A stretch of 64,000 nt of DNA from assembly GCF_003058085.1 (NCBI RefSeq), contig NZ_QBUD01000001.1:806001-870000 (forward strand), read 5' to 3'. Source of the stretch: Yoonia sediminilitoris. Lineage in GTDB: Bacteria > Pseudomonadota > Alphaproteobacteria > Rhodobacterales > Rhodobacteraceae. The translations under genes were made by a program, and so were the position numbers. The notes beneath the pieces were generated by a model that was not told the origin of the DNA, did not search any database, and saw only the letters and a list, made by a program, of their open reading frames with translations. Positions 46,931 to 55,044 of the stretch are shown one piece after another (the first letter of the stretch is position 1; each line of letters begins with the position of its first letter).

Positions 46931-48058
46931 ATGACCGCGACAAAAGTGCGCGTCGATCTGAGTGATCGGGCCTATGATATTCACATTGGCACTGGCCTGC
47001 TGGGGCAGGCGGGGGCGTTTTGCAGGGGACTTGGACGCCGCAAGCATATTTGCATTGTGACTGATCAAACCGTGGCTGGGCTGCATCTGGCGACCTTGCA
47101 GGCGGGATTGGCCGATGCCGGTCTGACGTCGGAGGCGCTCGCTTTGCCTGCTGGCGAGGCCACGAAATGCTGGGCGCAGCTCGAACGTACCGTTGAATGG
47201 CTTTTGGCGCAGAAAGTCGAACGTGACGATGTCATCATTGCCTTTGGCGGGGGTGTCATTGGTGATCTGGCGGGCTTTGCGGCGGCGATCATGCGCCGTG
47301 GGGTCAGTTTCGTACAGATTCCAACGACATTGCTGGCACAGGTTGACAGTTCGGTCGGCGGCAAGACAGGGATCAACTCGCCACACGGCAAGAACCTGAT
47401 CGGGGCGTTCCACCAACCGCGTCTGGTGCTTGCCGATACTGACCTGCTTGGCACATTGCCCGCCCGTGATTTTCTGGCGGGCTATGGTGAGGTCGTCAAA
47501 TACGGCTTGCTCGGGGATGCAGGGTTTTTCGCATGGCTCGAAGAACAGGGGCCCGCAATGGCACGCGGCGATATGGCGGCGCGCATTCAGGCTGTCAAAC
47601 GATCCTGTGAGATGAAAGCAGACATCGTCGAGCGGGACGAGACCGAAAAGGGCGACAGGGCACTTTTGAACCTTGGGCATACGTTCGGTCATGCGCTTGA
47701 GGCCGCGACCGGCTATTCCGACAGACTGCTGCATGGCGAAGGGGTTGCGATTGGATGTGCGCTGGCGTTTGAACTTTCTGCGCGACTGGGGCTTTGCAGC
47801 CAAGAGGATCCAAGCCGTGTCCGCGCGCATCTTAAGAGCATGGGCTTGAAGGTTGATATCGCGGACATTCCCGGAGATTTGCCTGACGCGCAGGGGATTT
47901 TGGCGCTGATGGGGCAGGACAAGAAGGTGCTGGATGGGCAGTTGCGCTTTGTTCTGGCGCGTGGAATAGGCGCCACCTTTGTGTCATCTGACGTACCACA
48001 AGAAACTGTTTTGCAGGTTCTGTCGGATGCGTTGGAGGTACAGAAAATACTGACTTAA
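46931..48058 (+). CDS. aroB: 3-dehydroquinate synthase
   Basis: AroB converts DAHP to 3-dehydroquinate with NAD+ and a divalent metal. The 375-residue protein shows 'FGGGVIGDLAGFAAAI', 'QIPTTLLAQVDSSVGGKTGI', the metal site 'NLGHTFGHALEA' and 'LLHGEGVAIGCALAF'. Length and motifs are typical. It directly abuts aroK, the standard pairing in proteobacteria. Confidence 0.97.
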   Translation: MTATKVRVDLSDRAYDIHIGTGLLGQAGAFCRGLGRRKHICIVTDQTVAGLHLATLQAGLADAGLTSEALALPAGEATKCWAQLERTVEWLLAQKVERDDVIIAFGGGVIGDLAGFAAAIMRRGVSFVQIPTTLLAQVDSSVGGKTGINSPHGKNLIGAFHQPRLVLADTDLLGTLPARDFLAGYGEVVKYGLLGDAGFFAWLEEQGPAMARGDMAARIQAVKRSCEMKADIVERDETEKGDRALLNLGHTFGHALEAATGYSDRLLHGEGVAIGCALAFELSARLGLCSQEDPSRVRAHLKSMGLKVDIADIPGDLPDAQGILALMGQDKKVLDGQLRFVLARGIGATFVSSDVPQETVLQVLSDALEVQKILT

Positions 48059-48184
48059 CACTGTCCCACGAGGGCGGCGTGGCGTTTTCTTGGCAGAACA
48101 GTTTGTTTGTTCCTACTTAAGTCGATTTTAATTTCCGGACCCTATGAGACTTCTAGTTGTCATGCGACCTAGAGGCAAAGTGTC

Positions 48185-50566
48185 ATGTTCAGTTCGATCA
48201 AGATTTCAAAGAAACTACCGATTGTCATTGCACTGCTTTGCGTCGTTGTTTCGGCCACCGTGGGCTTTCTGAGCTACCAGAAGTTTCAGCAAAGCATTCT
48301 GGATGTGCAACAAAACACCCTCAGCATTCTAACGGACGAACGGCGCCGCGCGCTGGAAACATGGTCAGGGTCGGTAATGGAAGATATCAGACAGTTTGGC
48401 ATAGACCCCACGGTCGTCGCTGCTTCAAAGGCTTTCAATATTTCATTCGCTCTCTTGGCGGATGATCCCAAGGCAGAACGTCAGCGCGCCTACATCACGG
48501 ATAATCCGTTCCCAGAGGGCGAAAAGGATATGTTGGACCGCGCCGAAGAAAGCGTGCCTTACAACTTTCAGCACGCGACCTATCATCCGCATTTTAGGCA
48601 CATCAAGGACTATGCCGGGTACCATGATATCTTCATTTTCAACAATGAAGGTGATCTTATCTATTCGGTCTATAAAGAGGCTGATTTTGCGACAAATTTG
48701 ATCGATGGTGAATTTGCTGGTTCAGGACTTGGGGAAGCGTTTCGGGCCGCAAATGGCGCAGACCGTCAATCCCTTCATTTCGTCGATTTCTTGCCCTACG
48801 GTCCCAGTGCAGATGCACCCGCAGCTTTTATTGCAACACCGATTATCGACGAAAGTGATGCGCAAATCGGTGTTTTCGCCATCCAGGTGCCATCGGAACT
48901 GATTTCTCAGGTCCTCAACAACCCGACTGGAATGGGGGAACTGGGTGAAATGTATGCCGTTGGTCCGGATTTTTCCAAAAGAAGCGACGCACGCTACGAC
49001 AACACATTCTCGATTCTCGATCCTACGAAAAAAACGGAGCATGTCATTGCGGCATTGTCCGGCGAAACGCTGTTTTTCTCACGTGCTGATGGGGTACATG
49101 GGGTGCCTGTGATCGCCGAAACCGCACCACTAAATGTGTTTGGGCAGGATTGGGGTCTGATCGCGGAACTGGATCTTGCCGAAGTCATGACGCCAGTGGT
49201 GGGTGTCCGCAATATCGTACTGCTGGTGACAAGTCTTGGGGCCCTACTCGCAGTAGGGCTTGGGGTGATGACCGCTAGAACCGTAACGGTGCCTTTGGTC
49301 CGCTTGGGGGACGGCATGGAGGCGGTTTCCAATCAACGTTTTGATCATGAAATCGCGGATACTGGTCGGCAGGACGAAATTGGCAGTCTTGCTCGGATAT
49401 TGGTTGCGTTTCGTGATGGCTTGCGCGACGCCCAACATGCTGAAGAAGAGCGCAAATCACTCCAGGCTGAACAGCAGACTGTTGTGGAGCGGTTGAGCGT
49501 TGCCCTCGGAAAACTGGCGGATGGTGATTTGACAACCAAGATCAACACCGAATTCAAAGGTGACTATGACCAACTTCGCCGCGACTACAATCGAACAATT
49601 GAAAACCTGAACAAGACAATGGGTGGCGTCGTCGACCGAACAGGCCAAATACGCGAGTCGTTGCAAGGCATGACCCAGTCCTCTGATGACCTGTTGCGGC
49701 GCACTGAAACGCAAGCCGCAACTCTGGAACAGACGGCTGCCGCATTGGACGAAATGACGGCAAGTGTGCGTTCCGCGGCCGCTGGAGCCAAAGAAGTCGA
49801 GCAGATCGTGTCGGACGCCCGACACGACGCTGATGAAAGCGGCATTGTCGTGGGGAACGCTGTAAAAGCCATGACGGAAATTGAAAAATCTTCCGATGAG
49901 ATTACAAAGATTATCGGAGTGATTGACGATATCTCCTTCCAAACCAACCTGTTGGCGCTTAATGCTGGTGTTGAGGCTGCGCGCGCGGGCGAAGCCGGTC
50001 GAGGTTTTGCTGTCGTCGCGTCTGAAGTGCGCGCCTTGGCACAGCGGTCGTCAGACGCGGCGCGACAGATCAAGGATTTGATCGGCGGCAGCTCCGCGCA
50101 GGTGCAAAAAGGCGTCACGCTTGTCGGTCAGACTGGGGATTCGCTGAACAAGATCGTGGAACGGGTTGCGCACATTTCTGAACTCATGAGTGAGATTTCG
50201 ACCAGCGCGCAAGAACAATCAACCGGGCTAGGCGAAATCAACATTGGCGTGACTCAACTGGATCAGGTCACACAACAGAATGCAGTGATGGTTGATGAGG
50301 CAACTGCACGCAGCCACTCACTGAATGAAGAAGCGCAGACACTTGCTGATCTGGTTGCCCAATTCCGCCTTATGAGTGCGGGGGCTCGCATGTCACGAGC
50401 TGCGCCCATTGCGAAAACGAAGGAAAAGCCGATACAACTCACGCGGCCTTCAAGGCCAAACAAAGAAACTGATCGCCAGTCAGTGCCGCCCTCGCCAGCT
50501 TCAACTGGCCCCATGCCTCTACAAAGCACCGGTACCGATAATGACGTCGGTTGGGAAGAGTTCTGA
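48185..50566 (+). CDS. Methyl-accepting chemotaxis protein
   Basis: The 793-residue receptor has TM1 at about 12-32 and a periplasmic Cache-like ligand domain (about 35-335, 'FHGYHDIFIFNNEGDLIYSV'-type core). TM2 is at about 340-365 ('VLLVTSLGALLAVGLGVMTA'), followed by HAMP ('TVPLVRLGDGMEAVSNQRFD') and the signalling hairpin. The CheA/CheW tip reads 'NLLALNAGVEAARAGEAGRG'. The last residues 'VGWEEF' resemble the xWxxF pentapeptide that tethers CheR/CheB. The ligand is unknown. Transcribed alone. Confidence 0.93.
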   Translation: MFSSIKISKKLPIVIALLCVVVSATVGFLSYQKFQQSILDVQQNTLSILTDERRRALETWSGSVMEDIRQFGIDPTVVAASKAFNISFALLADDPKAERQRAYITDNPFPEGEKDMLDRAEESVPYNFQHATYHPHFRHIKDYAGYHDIFIFNNEGDLIYSVYKEADFATNLIDGEFAGSGLGEAFRAANGADRQSLHFVDFLPYGPSADAPAAFIATPIIDESDAQIGVFAIQVPSELISQVLNNPTGMGELGEMYAVGPDFSKRSDARYDNTFSILDPTKKTEHVIAALSGETLFFSRADGVHGVPVIAETAPLNVFGQDWGLIAELDLAEVMTPVVGVRNIVLLVTSLGALLAVGLGVMTARTVTVPLVRLGDGMEAVSNQRFDHEIADTGRQDEIGSLARILVAFRDGLRDAQHAEEERKSLQAEQQTVVERLSVALGKLADGDLTTKINTEFKGDYDQLRRDYNRTIENLNKTMGGVVDRTGQIRESLQGMTQSSDDLLRRTETQAATLEQTAAALDEMTASVRSAAAGAKEVEQIVSDARHDADESGIVVGNAVKAMTEIEKSSDEITKIIGVIDDISFQTNLLALNAGVEAARAGEAGRGFAVVASEVRALAQRSSDAARQIKDLIGGSSAQVQKGVTLVGQTGDSLNKIVERVAHISELMSEISTSAQEQSTGLGEINIGVTQLDQVTQQNAVMVDEATARSHSLNEEAQTLADLVAQFRLMSAGARMSRAAPIAKTKEKPIQLTRPSRPNKETDRQSVPPSPASTGPMPLQSTGTDNDVGWEEF

Positions 50567-50667
50567 AGAAGAGTGTAGAGACTTCAAAACGTTCGCCAAG
50601 AATTGGTCTAAGATTAGTTCAAGGAAGCGCAATGGAAAGGACATCCATAACGTTCGGTTTCACGCTT

Positions 50668-51110
50668 TGAACGTGACCCAGCCCCCTGAAATCAGGCCAC
50701 TGAGTCGCTAGTAATCCGTCTAAGCAAAGGATTTACTATGAAACTCAGATTTACAGATGAACAGATCATTGGGATTATCAGGGAATGTGAGGCTGAAGTG
50801 AAAGCGCATGAGATGTGTCGAAAGTACGGGATCGGCGATGCGACGTTTTCTAAATATAAGGCCAAGTTTGCCGGCATGAACGTGTCAGATGCAAAGAAGC
50901 TGCGCGCTCACGAGGATGAGAACAACCGGCTGAAGCGTATGCTGGCGGATGCGATCTTGGACAACGCCGCGCTTATGAATCTCGCCACAAGAAATTATAA
51001 ACGCCTGATGTAAGGCGCAAGGCAGTGTCGGACATGATGGATCGGTACGGCTTGTCTGAGTGTCGGGCGTGTGAATTTGCGGACCTGCACAGGTCAGTCT
51101 TTCAGTATCA
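50668..51110 (+). mobile_element. IS3-family element, truncated
   Basis: An IS-end-like sequence (TGAACGTGACCCAGCCCCC) starts at 50668. orfA is complete, and the beginning of orfB follows in another frame ('VSDMMDRYGLSE', 'ADLHRSVFQYQ'), then a frameshift and loss of similarity at about 51110. The catalytic DDE part and right end are absent, so it cannot move by itself. It lies outside the tRNA-Asn island, about 270 bases from its left edge. Confidence 0.75.
50738..51013 (+). CDS. IS3-family transposase OrfA
   Basis: The 91-residue helix-turn-helix protein is of the IS3 OrfA type: 'MKLRFTDEQIIGIIRECEAE', 'HEMCRKYGIGDATFSKYKAK' and a C-terminal leucine-zipper-like part 'ENNRLKRMLADAILDNAAL'. 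It is intact but without a working OrfB it is only a remnant. AAAGGA lies eight bases before the ATG. Confidence 0.85.
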   Translation: MKLRFTDEQIIGIIRECEAEVKAHEMCRKYGIGDATFSKYKAKFAGMNVSDAKKLRAHEDENNRLKRMLADAILDNAALMNLATRNYKRLM

Positions 51111-51377
51111 AAAGTGAGATCAGGGTGGTGAATGGTTCTTTCGTTTCTTCATTCTGGATCACTTCTTTCGACATGCGATCCACCTTAACGACTGTTCCGA
51201 ATTTCCGAGACCACCTCTGGGCAAGGCGACTGATCAAAGTGCTAACTGAAAATTGGTGTTAAAACAGAGCTTTAACCGCCGGATAAACTACTTTGGCCCT
51301 AGATGGCCCCCGAAGCTCTACCCATGACTTGGGCATGGTGCCATCAAATCTTCTATCTTGTTGATGTAGGGTGGATT
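51111..51377. other. No gene seen between IS remnant and island
   Basis: The longest frames have no motif, and the ribosome-site signals are poor. The segment is probably debris between the truncated IS and the attachment site. Confidence 0.5.
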
Positions 51378-51396
51378 TAATGGCTCCGACGGTAGG
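51378..51396. repeat. Left attachment repeat of the island
   Basis: TAATGGCTCCGACGGTAGG is identical to 60929-60947. It reproduces the last bases of tRNA-Asn (acceptor strand, CCA end and part of the T arm) without the rest of the gene. Confidence 0.92.
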
Positions 51397-51456
51397 ACTG
51401 TAGGAATTTCAGTATTGTAATTATAACAGATACTTAATTGAATTTTGGCTTAGTTC

Positions 51457-51488
51457 TGTGTACCATATAAGGTGTATTTTGTGTACCT
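51457..51488. promoter_or_regulatory. Possible integrase arm-type sites, left end
   Basis: TGTGTACC occurs twice (51458-51465 and 51481-51488). The first is part of CTGTGTACCA, which recurs at the other end of the element inside the integrase start region. Confidence 0.5.
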
Positions 51489-51609
51489 TATTTAATGCGT
51501 CGTTTGCTGTATTTGGTGCTGAGACCGCAGTTAGAGACAGCACATGTCCAAGAGAACGTCACGGCGCGACTGCTAGGGCAAATGCCCTTTCTGGACCGTT
51601 GGTTGTCGT

Positions 51610-51762
51610 TCACTGATCAAGGTTGTTCCCGAAGGCTACTCTGGCAATCGTCAGGCGACTGATTACCCGCTTTGCTTGTTCAGTCGGTCCATACTTTTCA
51701 ACATATTCGAGCAAGGCAGTCTCCAAGTCGATTATGCACTGCTGCGTCATTTTCTCTCTCAT
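51610..51762 (-). CDS. Small hypothetical protein (50 residues)
   Basis: The minus-strand ATG at 51762 has an AAGGAGA ribosome site six bases upstream and opens 50 codons: 'MREKMTQQCIIDLETALLEY', 'VEKYGPTEQAKRVISRLTIA' and a tail to TGA at 51610. The helical, charged composition looks protein-like, unlike the competing plus-strand frame. The function is unknown; it is the first gene inside the left end of the island. Confidence 0.6.
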   Translation of the reverse strand: MREKMTQQCIIDLETALLEYVEKYGPTEQAKRVISRLTIARVAFGNNLDQ

Positions 51763-51841
51763 TTCATTTCTCCTTCGGCTTGAAGCCAGCTTAGCTTCGA
51801 GAAAGTTAACAAATCGCTAACGCTGCGACACCCGGATTGAG

Positions 51842-52000
51842 ATGCGAGACAAGGCTCTTCTTTGGATCGCAACCGAAAGTTGGTGCCGGGCTTCCGAAAT
51901 TTGTGGGTTCCGCGTGAAAGACTTGCAGAGGCAGGATGATGGTAGCAGCCTGCTTTTTGTATCTCGCTCCAAGACAAATCAAAATGGTCAGGCTGCTTAA
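51842..52000 (+). pseudogene. Tyrosine recombinase fragment
   Basis: The plus strand reads 'MRDKALLWIATESWCRASEI', 'CGFRVKDLQ' and 'LLFVSRSKTNQNGQ' before a stop. This pattern (RDxALL, RxSEI with the catalytic Arg, then the beta hairpin with RSKT) matches box I of phage-type integrases. The core-binding domain and the His-Arg-Tyr part are missing. It is likely a fossil of another integrase from an earlier insertion. Confidence 0.55.
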
Positions 52001-52085
52001 GCGGGCTGCTAGCGTAACAAGAGAAGGCAATGCGCCACGGCAGCAATGGGCCGAAAGTGAGCGCTTCCGACCCATGCTGGTGCGT

Positions 52086-52407
52086 CTAGCAGGTCACCAA
52101 TCGGTTCTCGAGCGCCAGAATCTTACCCTTTGAGGCTGCAATATTGCCTTCGTTATCGCCGCCGGTCACGCTTCCCATCGGAACACCAATCAAAAACACG
52201 CCGAATGCATCGTTGTTTGCTGCTGTGGTTTGCGCAGCTGACAGAGTGGCAAGCGTCGACCTTTCGGTGTTCAACATTGTGCGAGCCTGATTGCAGGACA
52301 AGCTGCTGAACGCATCTCCCATTGCTACTGGAGCAATTGCATCAGGGTCGTTTGGCGCAAGCTGATACAGCAACAGCGACAGACAGCAGTAATACGGTTT
52401 TCTTCAT
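52086..52407 (-). pseudogene. Small lipoprotein, frameshifted after the lipobox
   Basis: The ATG at 52407 behind AGGTGGA gives 'MKKTVLLLSVAVAVSAC', a perfect lipoprotein signal, but the frame closes four codons later. The next frame continues as 'APNDPDAIAPVAMGDAFSSL', 'CNQARTMLNTERSTLATLSA' and 'GVFLIGVPMGSVTGGDNEGN', the usual mature part of a small roseobacter lipoprotein with a short hydrophobic stretch. One base lost or gained near 52365 explains both. It may be a true lesion or a sequencing error. Confidence 0.6.
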
Positions 52408-52857
52408 GAAATCCACCTAAGTTAGAATCGCCCCCACGATGAGACTGTTAAAACGTGTGCTGGCGGTCTTAGTCAACGGGAAAGAAGAAGGCCATGAAAT
52501 CAACAACATATAGTCAGAATTCAACCGCGAAATCTGATCCGATCAGAGTCCTTTGGGTAAAGAATTTGTCTACTCTATTCCACAACCATCAGCGTAACGG
52601 ACGCTTTCAAATAGTTGGAAAAGATTCAAGCTCCCAGAAAGCACCGATGATCCTTGTTTCCGTTGGCCCTGTAATGAGAGAAGGCGAGGCTCAATTTCAG
52701 CTTAGGGGAAGCTGCACCTCGGCAAAAAGCGAACTTGGGCCAAGGTCCGGTATGGGCCGTTCGCTACGGTTTTGGTTTTTTACTTAATGACCGCAAAAGT
52801 CCGCATAGTAGTCAATGGTGATTGTTGCGGCGAATATCCGCTTTGAAGGTTCATAAC
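52408..52857. other. No convincing gene
   Basis: One 97-codon plus-strand frame (52494-52787) has a weak AAGG site but no recognisable motif, and its tail is Arg/Phe-rich as in random frames. No repeats or RNA fold are evident. Confidence 0.4.
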
Positions 52858-53121
52858 CTATGCCGATCTAGGAAACTCAGGGCCTGTTGCTCTTTCTATA
52901 CGCCAAGACATATCCCGCTTGTTACCACACCTCTTGCAGACAAACTCTTTCGCTATGACTTCTATCGGTTGGTACTCATGGAAACGCTCGTAGAGGATGT
53001 GTGTAGCCACCCAATAGCCTTTGTGACACGCAGGACAGGTGACAACCAAAACATCACGTGCAGTCAGGTGGTGGACCCTAACGGCGAACTTCAAACCTAA
53101 GGTGACAGGTGCATAGGGCAT
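52858..53121 (-). CDS. Small zinc-ribbon protein
   Basis: The 87-residue protein has two CxxC knuckles, 'VTCPACHKGYW' and 'FVCKRCGNKRDMSW', about 35 residues apart, typical of a zinc ribbon. The region between them is beta-rich and basic. The end 'WRIERATGPEF' looks conserved. The ATG at 53121 (MPYAPVTLGL) is chosen; earlier codons lack support. It lies 63 bases after the HNH-HIT gene on the same strand. It may bind nucleic acid; no family name can be given. Confidence 0.65.
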   Translation of the reverse strand: MPYAPVTLGLKFAVRVHHLTARDVLVVTCPACHKGYWVATHILYERFHEYQPIEVIAKEFVCKRCGNKRDMSWRIERATGPEFPRSA

Positions 53122-53184
53122 CCCGCATTCATACAGCAATGTTCTTGTATTGTTCCAGTGCAACCTGACCAGATAAGCTCAGAG

Positions 53185-54189
53185 CTAATACTTTTGCTTG
53201 CCAGGGATCACGCCCCGAACGCCTCCCTTTGGGTCAGCCGCATCACCATCTCGCCGTGGAATTAAGTGGACGTGAACGTGGAAGACTGTCTGACCTGCTG
53301 AGACTCCTGCGTTGATCCCCACATTGAAGCCCGTCACTTTTGGGTCTTGGTCCAGTATCCTTTGGCGTTGGACGTGTAGCATAGTTTCAATGGCATTTCG
53401 CTCGGGCTGATAGAGGTCGAAGTAGTCAGCAACGTGCCGCTTGGGGATGATTAGCGTATGGTGTTGGGTGACTGGAAAGCCATCCTCAATAGCAATGCAC
53501 AACTCATTCTCAGCTATGATGCGCCCAGCGCCTAACTCACAGAAAATACAGTCTACCTCTCGGTCACTGTAGGTCTCAGCTACGCCTCGGAAGTCAGTAT
53601 CGTCTGTGTCCCGCTTGTTAGCGTTACAGGTTGAACAGAGAGCCTGGAAGTTAAACAGATCATCAGCCCCACCTCTTGCCTTCGGGAGGATATGATCGAC
53701 CTGTAGAGCAGCTTGCCCCTCCAGTCCGCCACACAGCTCACAGCGGTATTTGGCACGCTTTAGAACTTGATAGCGAATAGACCCCGGAAGGTATTCACGC
53801 CCAGCGCCCCTGTGGCTCCATATGGCGTCCCCTCTACTGTTGGTGAAGTCGTCCAGTCGTGAATCGCAGATAGTACTCAGAGATGCTCTCTCGGCCTCTG
53901 TGAGGCCCTCCTGATTGAGCCTGTATCCAGTGATTTTGGTGCCATCTTTAGTGGGGGTAACTACACCATTCTTGGTCAGGACTTGGCCCACCATCGTCTT
54001 TGTTCTGATGGAGTAATATTCCACTTGAGACTGGTCGTAACTGAGAAGCGCCTTGGCAATTTGCTCCACTGTTGCGTGACCACCATTCTCCAGCAAAACT
54101 TTGAGCATCACAGGCTGGTAGATATGCGACATTCGCATCCTGTTAATTATGAAGTCTTCAAGATCGAACTTGTTTTTAGGTTGTTCCAT
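53185..54189 (-). CDS. Winged-helix / HNH nuclease / HIT-domain fusion protein
   Basis: The 334-residue protein joins three modules. Residues about 20-100 look like a winged helix ('VMLKVLLENGGHATVEQIAK', 'VLTKNGVVTPTKDG'). Residues about 135-195 are an HNH endonuclease ('YRCELCGG', 'LQVDHILPKARGG', 'FQALCSTCNANKRD'), with both zinc Cys pairs and the DH catalytic pair kept. Residues about 210-330 are a HIT domain ('CIFCELGAGRIIAENELCIA', 'HHTLIIPKRHVADYF') ending in the histidine triad 'FHVHVHLIPRR'. HIT proteins cleave or transfer nucleotides. Combining DNA cleavage and nucleotide chemistry suggests a defence or regulatory role (inference). The upstream thermonuclease gene is 12 bases away. 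Confidence 0.9.
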   Translation of the reverse strand: MEQPKNKFDLEDFIINRMRMSHIYQPVMLKVLLENGGHATVEQIAKALLSYDQSQVEYYSIRTKTMVGQVLTKNGVVTPTKDGTKITGYRLNQEGLTEAERASLSTICDSRLDDFTNSRGDAIWSHRGAGREYLPGSIRYQVLKRAKYRCELCGGLEGQAALQVDHILPKARGGADDLFNFQALCSTCNANKRDTDDTDFRGVAETYSDREVDCIFCELGAGRIIAENELCIAIEDGFPVTQHHTLIIPKRHVADYFDLYQPERNAIETMLHVQRQRILDQDPKVTGFNVGINAGVSAGQTVFHVHVHLIPRRDGDAADPKGGVRGVIPGKQKY

Positions 54190-54201
54190 GTTGGGGCTAG
54201 C

Positions 54202-54630
54202 CTAACAGTAGTTGGCTTGAGGTAGACGTGACCTTGCACCAGCAGGCTCTAGAGACCGATAGCGTCCACCCGAGTACCGCCTACAATCCAAGGCATGACC
54301 ATTCGAGATGACAACTGCGCCGATGTCATATTGCTGCCCATCCTCACTGATAAAGCACGTACCTACCCAGCGGTCATAAGTTCTGTCGCCATTCAGATCA
54401 CATGTTACAGTCCGTCCACGCAGAAGCCGCTCCATGAAAGTCTTGGCCTCACGTCCGTAGCGATTGGAGGTCTCAGGCGCGTCTACACCATTCAGGCGAA
54501 CGGGGGTTCCCGCAACGACAACCGTATCAGCATCACGGACGTAGGCAGTTCCACGGACTTCTTTAGCCTCAGCGGCAGATGTTGTTAGACATGTGGCTAC
54601 AAGAGCGGTCGATAGAATTTGCTTCAACAT
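54202..54630 (-). CDS. Secreted thermonuclease (SNase-like)
   Basis: This 142-residue staphylococcal-nuclease-fold protein has a Sec signal peptide ('ILSTALVATCLTTSAAEA'). Catalytic features are Asp/Thr in 'VRDADTVVV', Arg-Glu in 'VRLNGVDAPETSNRYGREA', and the second Arg in 'NGDRTYDRWVGTC'. It has Cys residues that could form a disulfide in the periplasm. It would degrade DNA or RNA outside the cytoplasm. It probably heads a transcript with the HNH-HIT and zinc-ribbon genes. Confidence 0.9.
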   Translation of the reverse strand: MLKQILSTALVATCLTTSAAEAKEVRGTAYVRDADTVVVAGTPVRLNGVDAPETSNRYGREAKTFMERLLRGRTVTCDLNGDRTYDRWVGTCFISEDGQQYDIGAVVISNGHALDCRRYSGGRYRSLEPAGARSRLPQANYC

Positions 54631-55044
54631 TTTTAGTCTTTCATTCGTTGGTGGCCCCCCGTTTCGGGGATAGGTGCCGTCATGACTTAAAAGGCAAATT
54701 TCACTCTACGGTAATTTCAGTTGTCGCTAAGGTGCAGTCCCTTGAGGGTGATGTGGATACGATTTCAACTTGTTGTGTGTGGTTTAGCGTATGCTTACAT
54801 GATGTAGCGCAGTGGTTAAACGGTTGTAGCTACGCCTAAAATCAGAAGGCGGCTGTATCTCTGGGTCAATCACTCAAGTCATAAATAAATAACTACAAAA
54901 TAATAATCAGTACTCCTACAGACAGATACTTAAGTGGGTAGCTCATAAAATGTACAGATTCTCAAGGAAGGTTCTATTGGAAAAGTGTACATTATTGTAG
55001 TTAATCAAGATGAGTAAAATTCTTATGATAGGGCCGCAACCAGA
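54631..55044. other. A+T-rich gap between helicase and thermonuclease genes
   Basis: No ORF with protein character is present. A stretch at 54799-54882 loosely resembles a tRNA (GCAGTGGTTA D-loop-like and GGGTCAATC T-loop-like) but does not fold cleanly. The promoter of the thermonuclease operon is expected at the left part. Confidence 0.4.

Noticed and set aside
51759-52075. Two minus-strand ORFs of about 90 codons
   Set aside because: They overlap each other and the integrase fragment, and show no protein-like pattern.
52494-52787. 97-codon plus-strand ORF in the island
   Set aside because: It has a weak ribosome site, no motif and random-looking composition at its end. Not enough support for a gene.
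54799-54882. tRNA-like sequence in the gap left of the helicase gene
   Set aside because: The D-loop and T-loop resemble tRNA, but the acceptor has mismatches, the anticodon loop would be nine bases and the T loop lacks a base. It is not a convincing tRNA.
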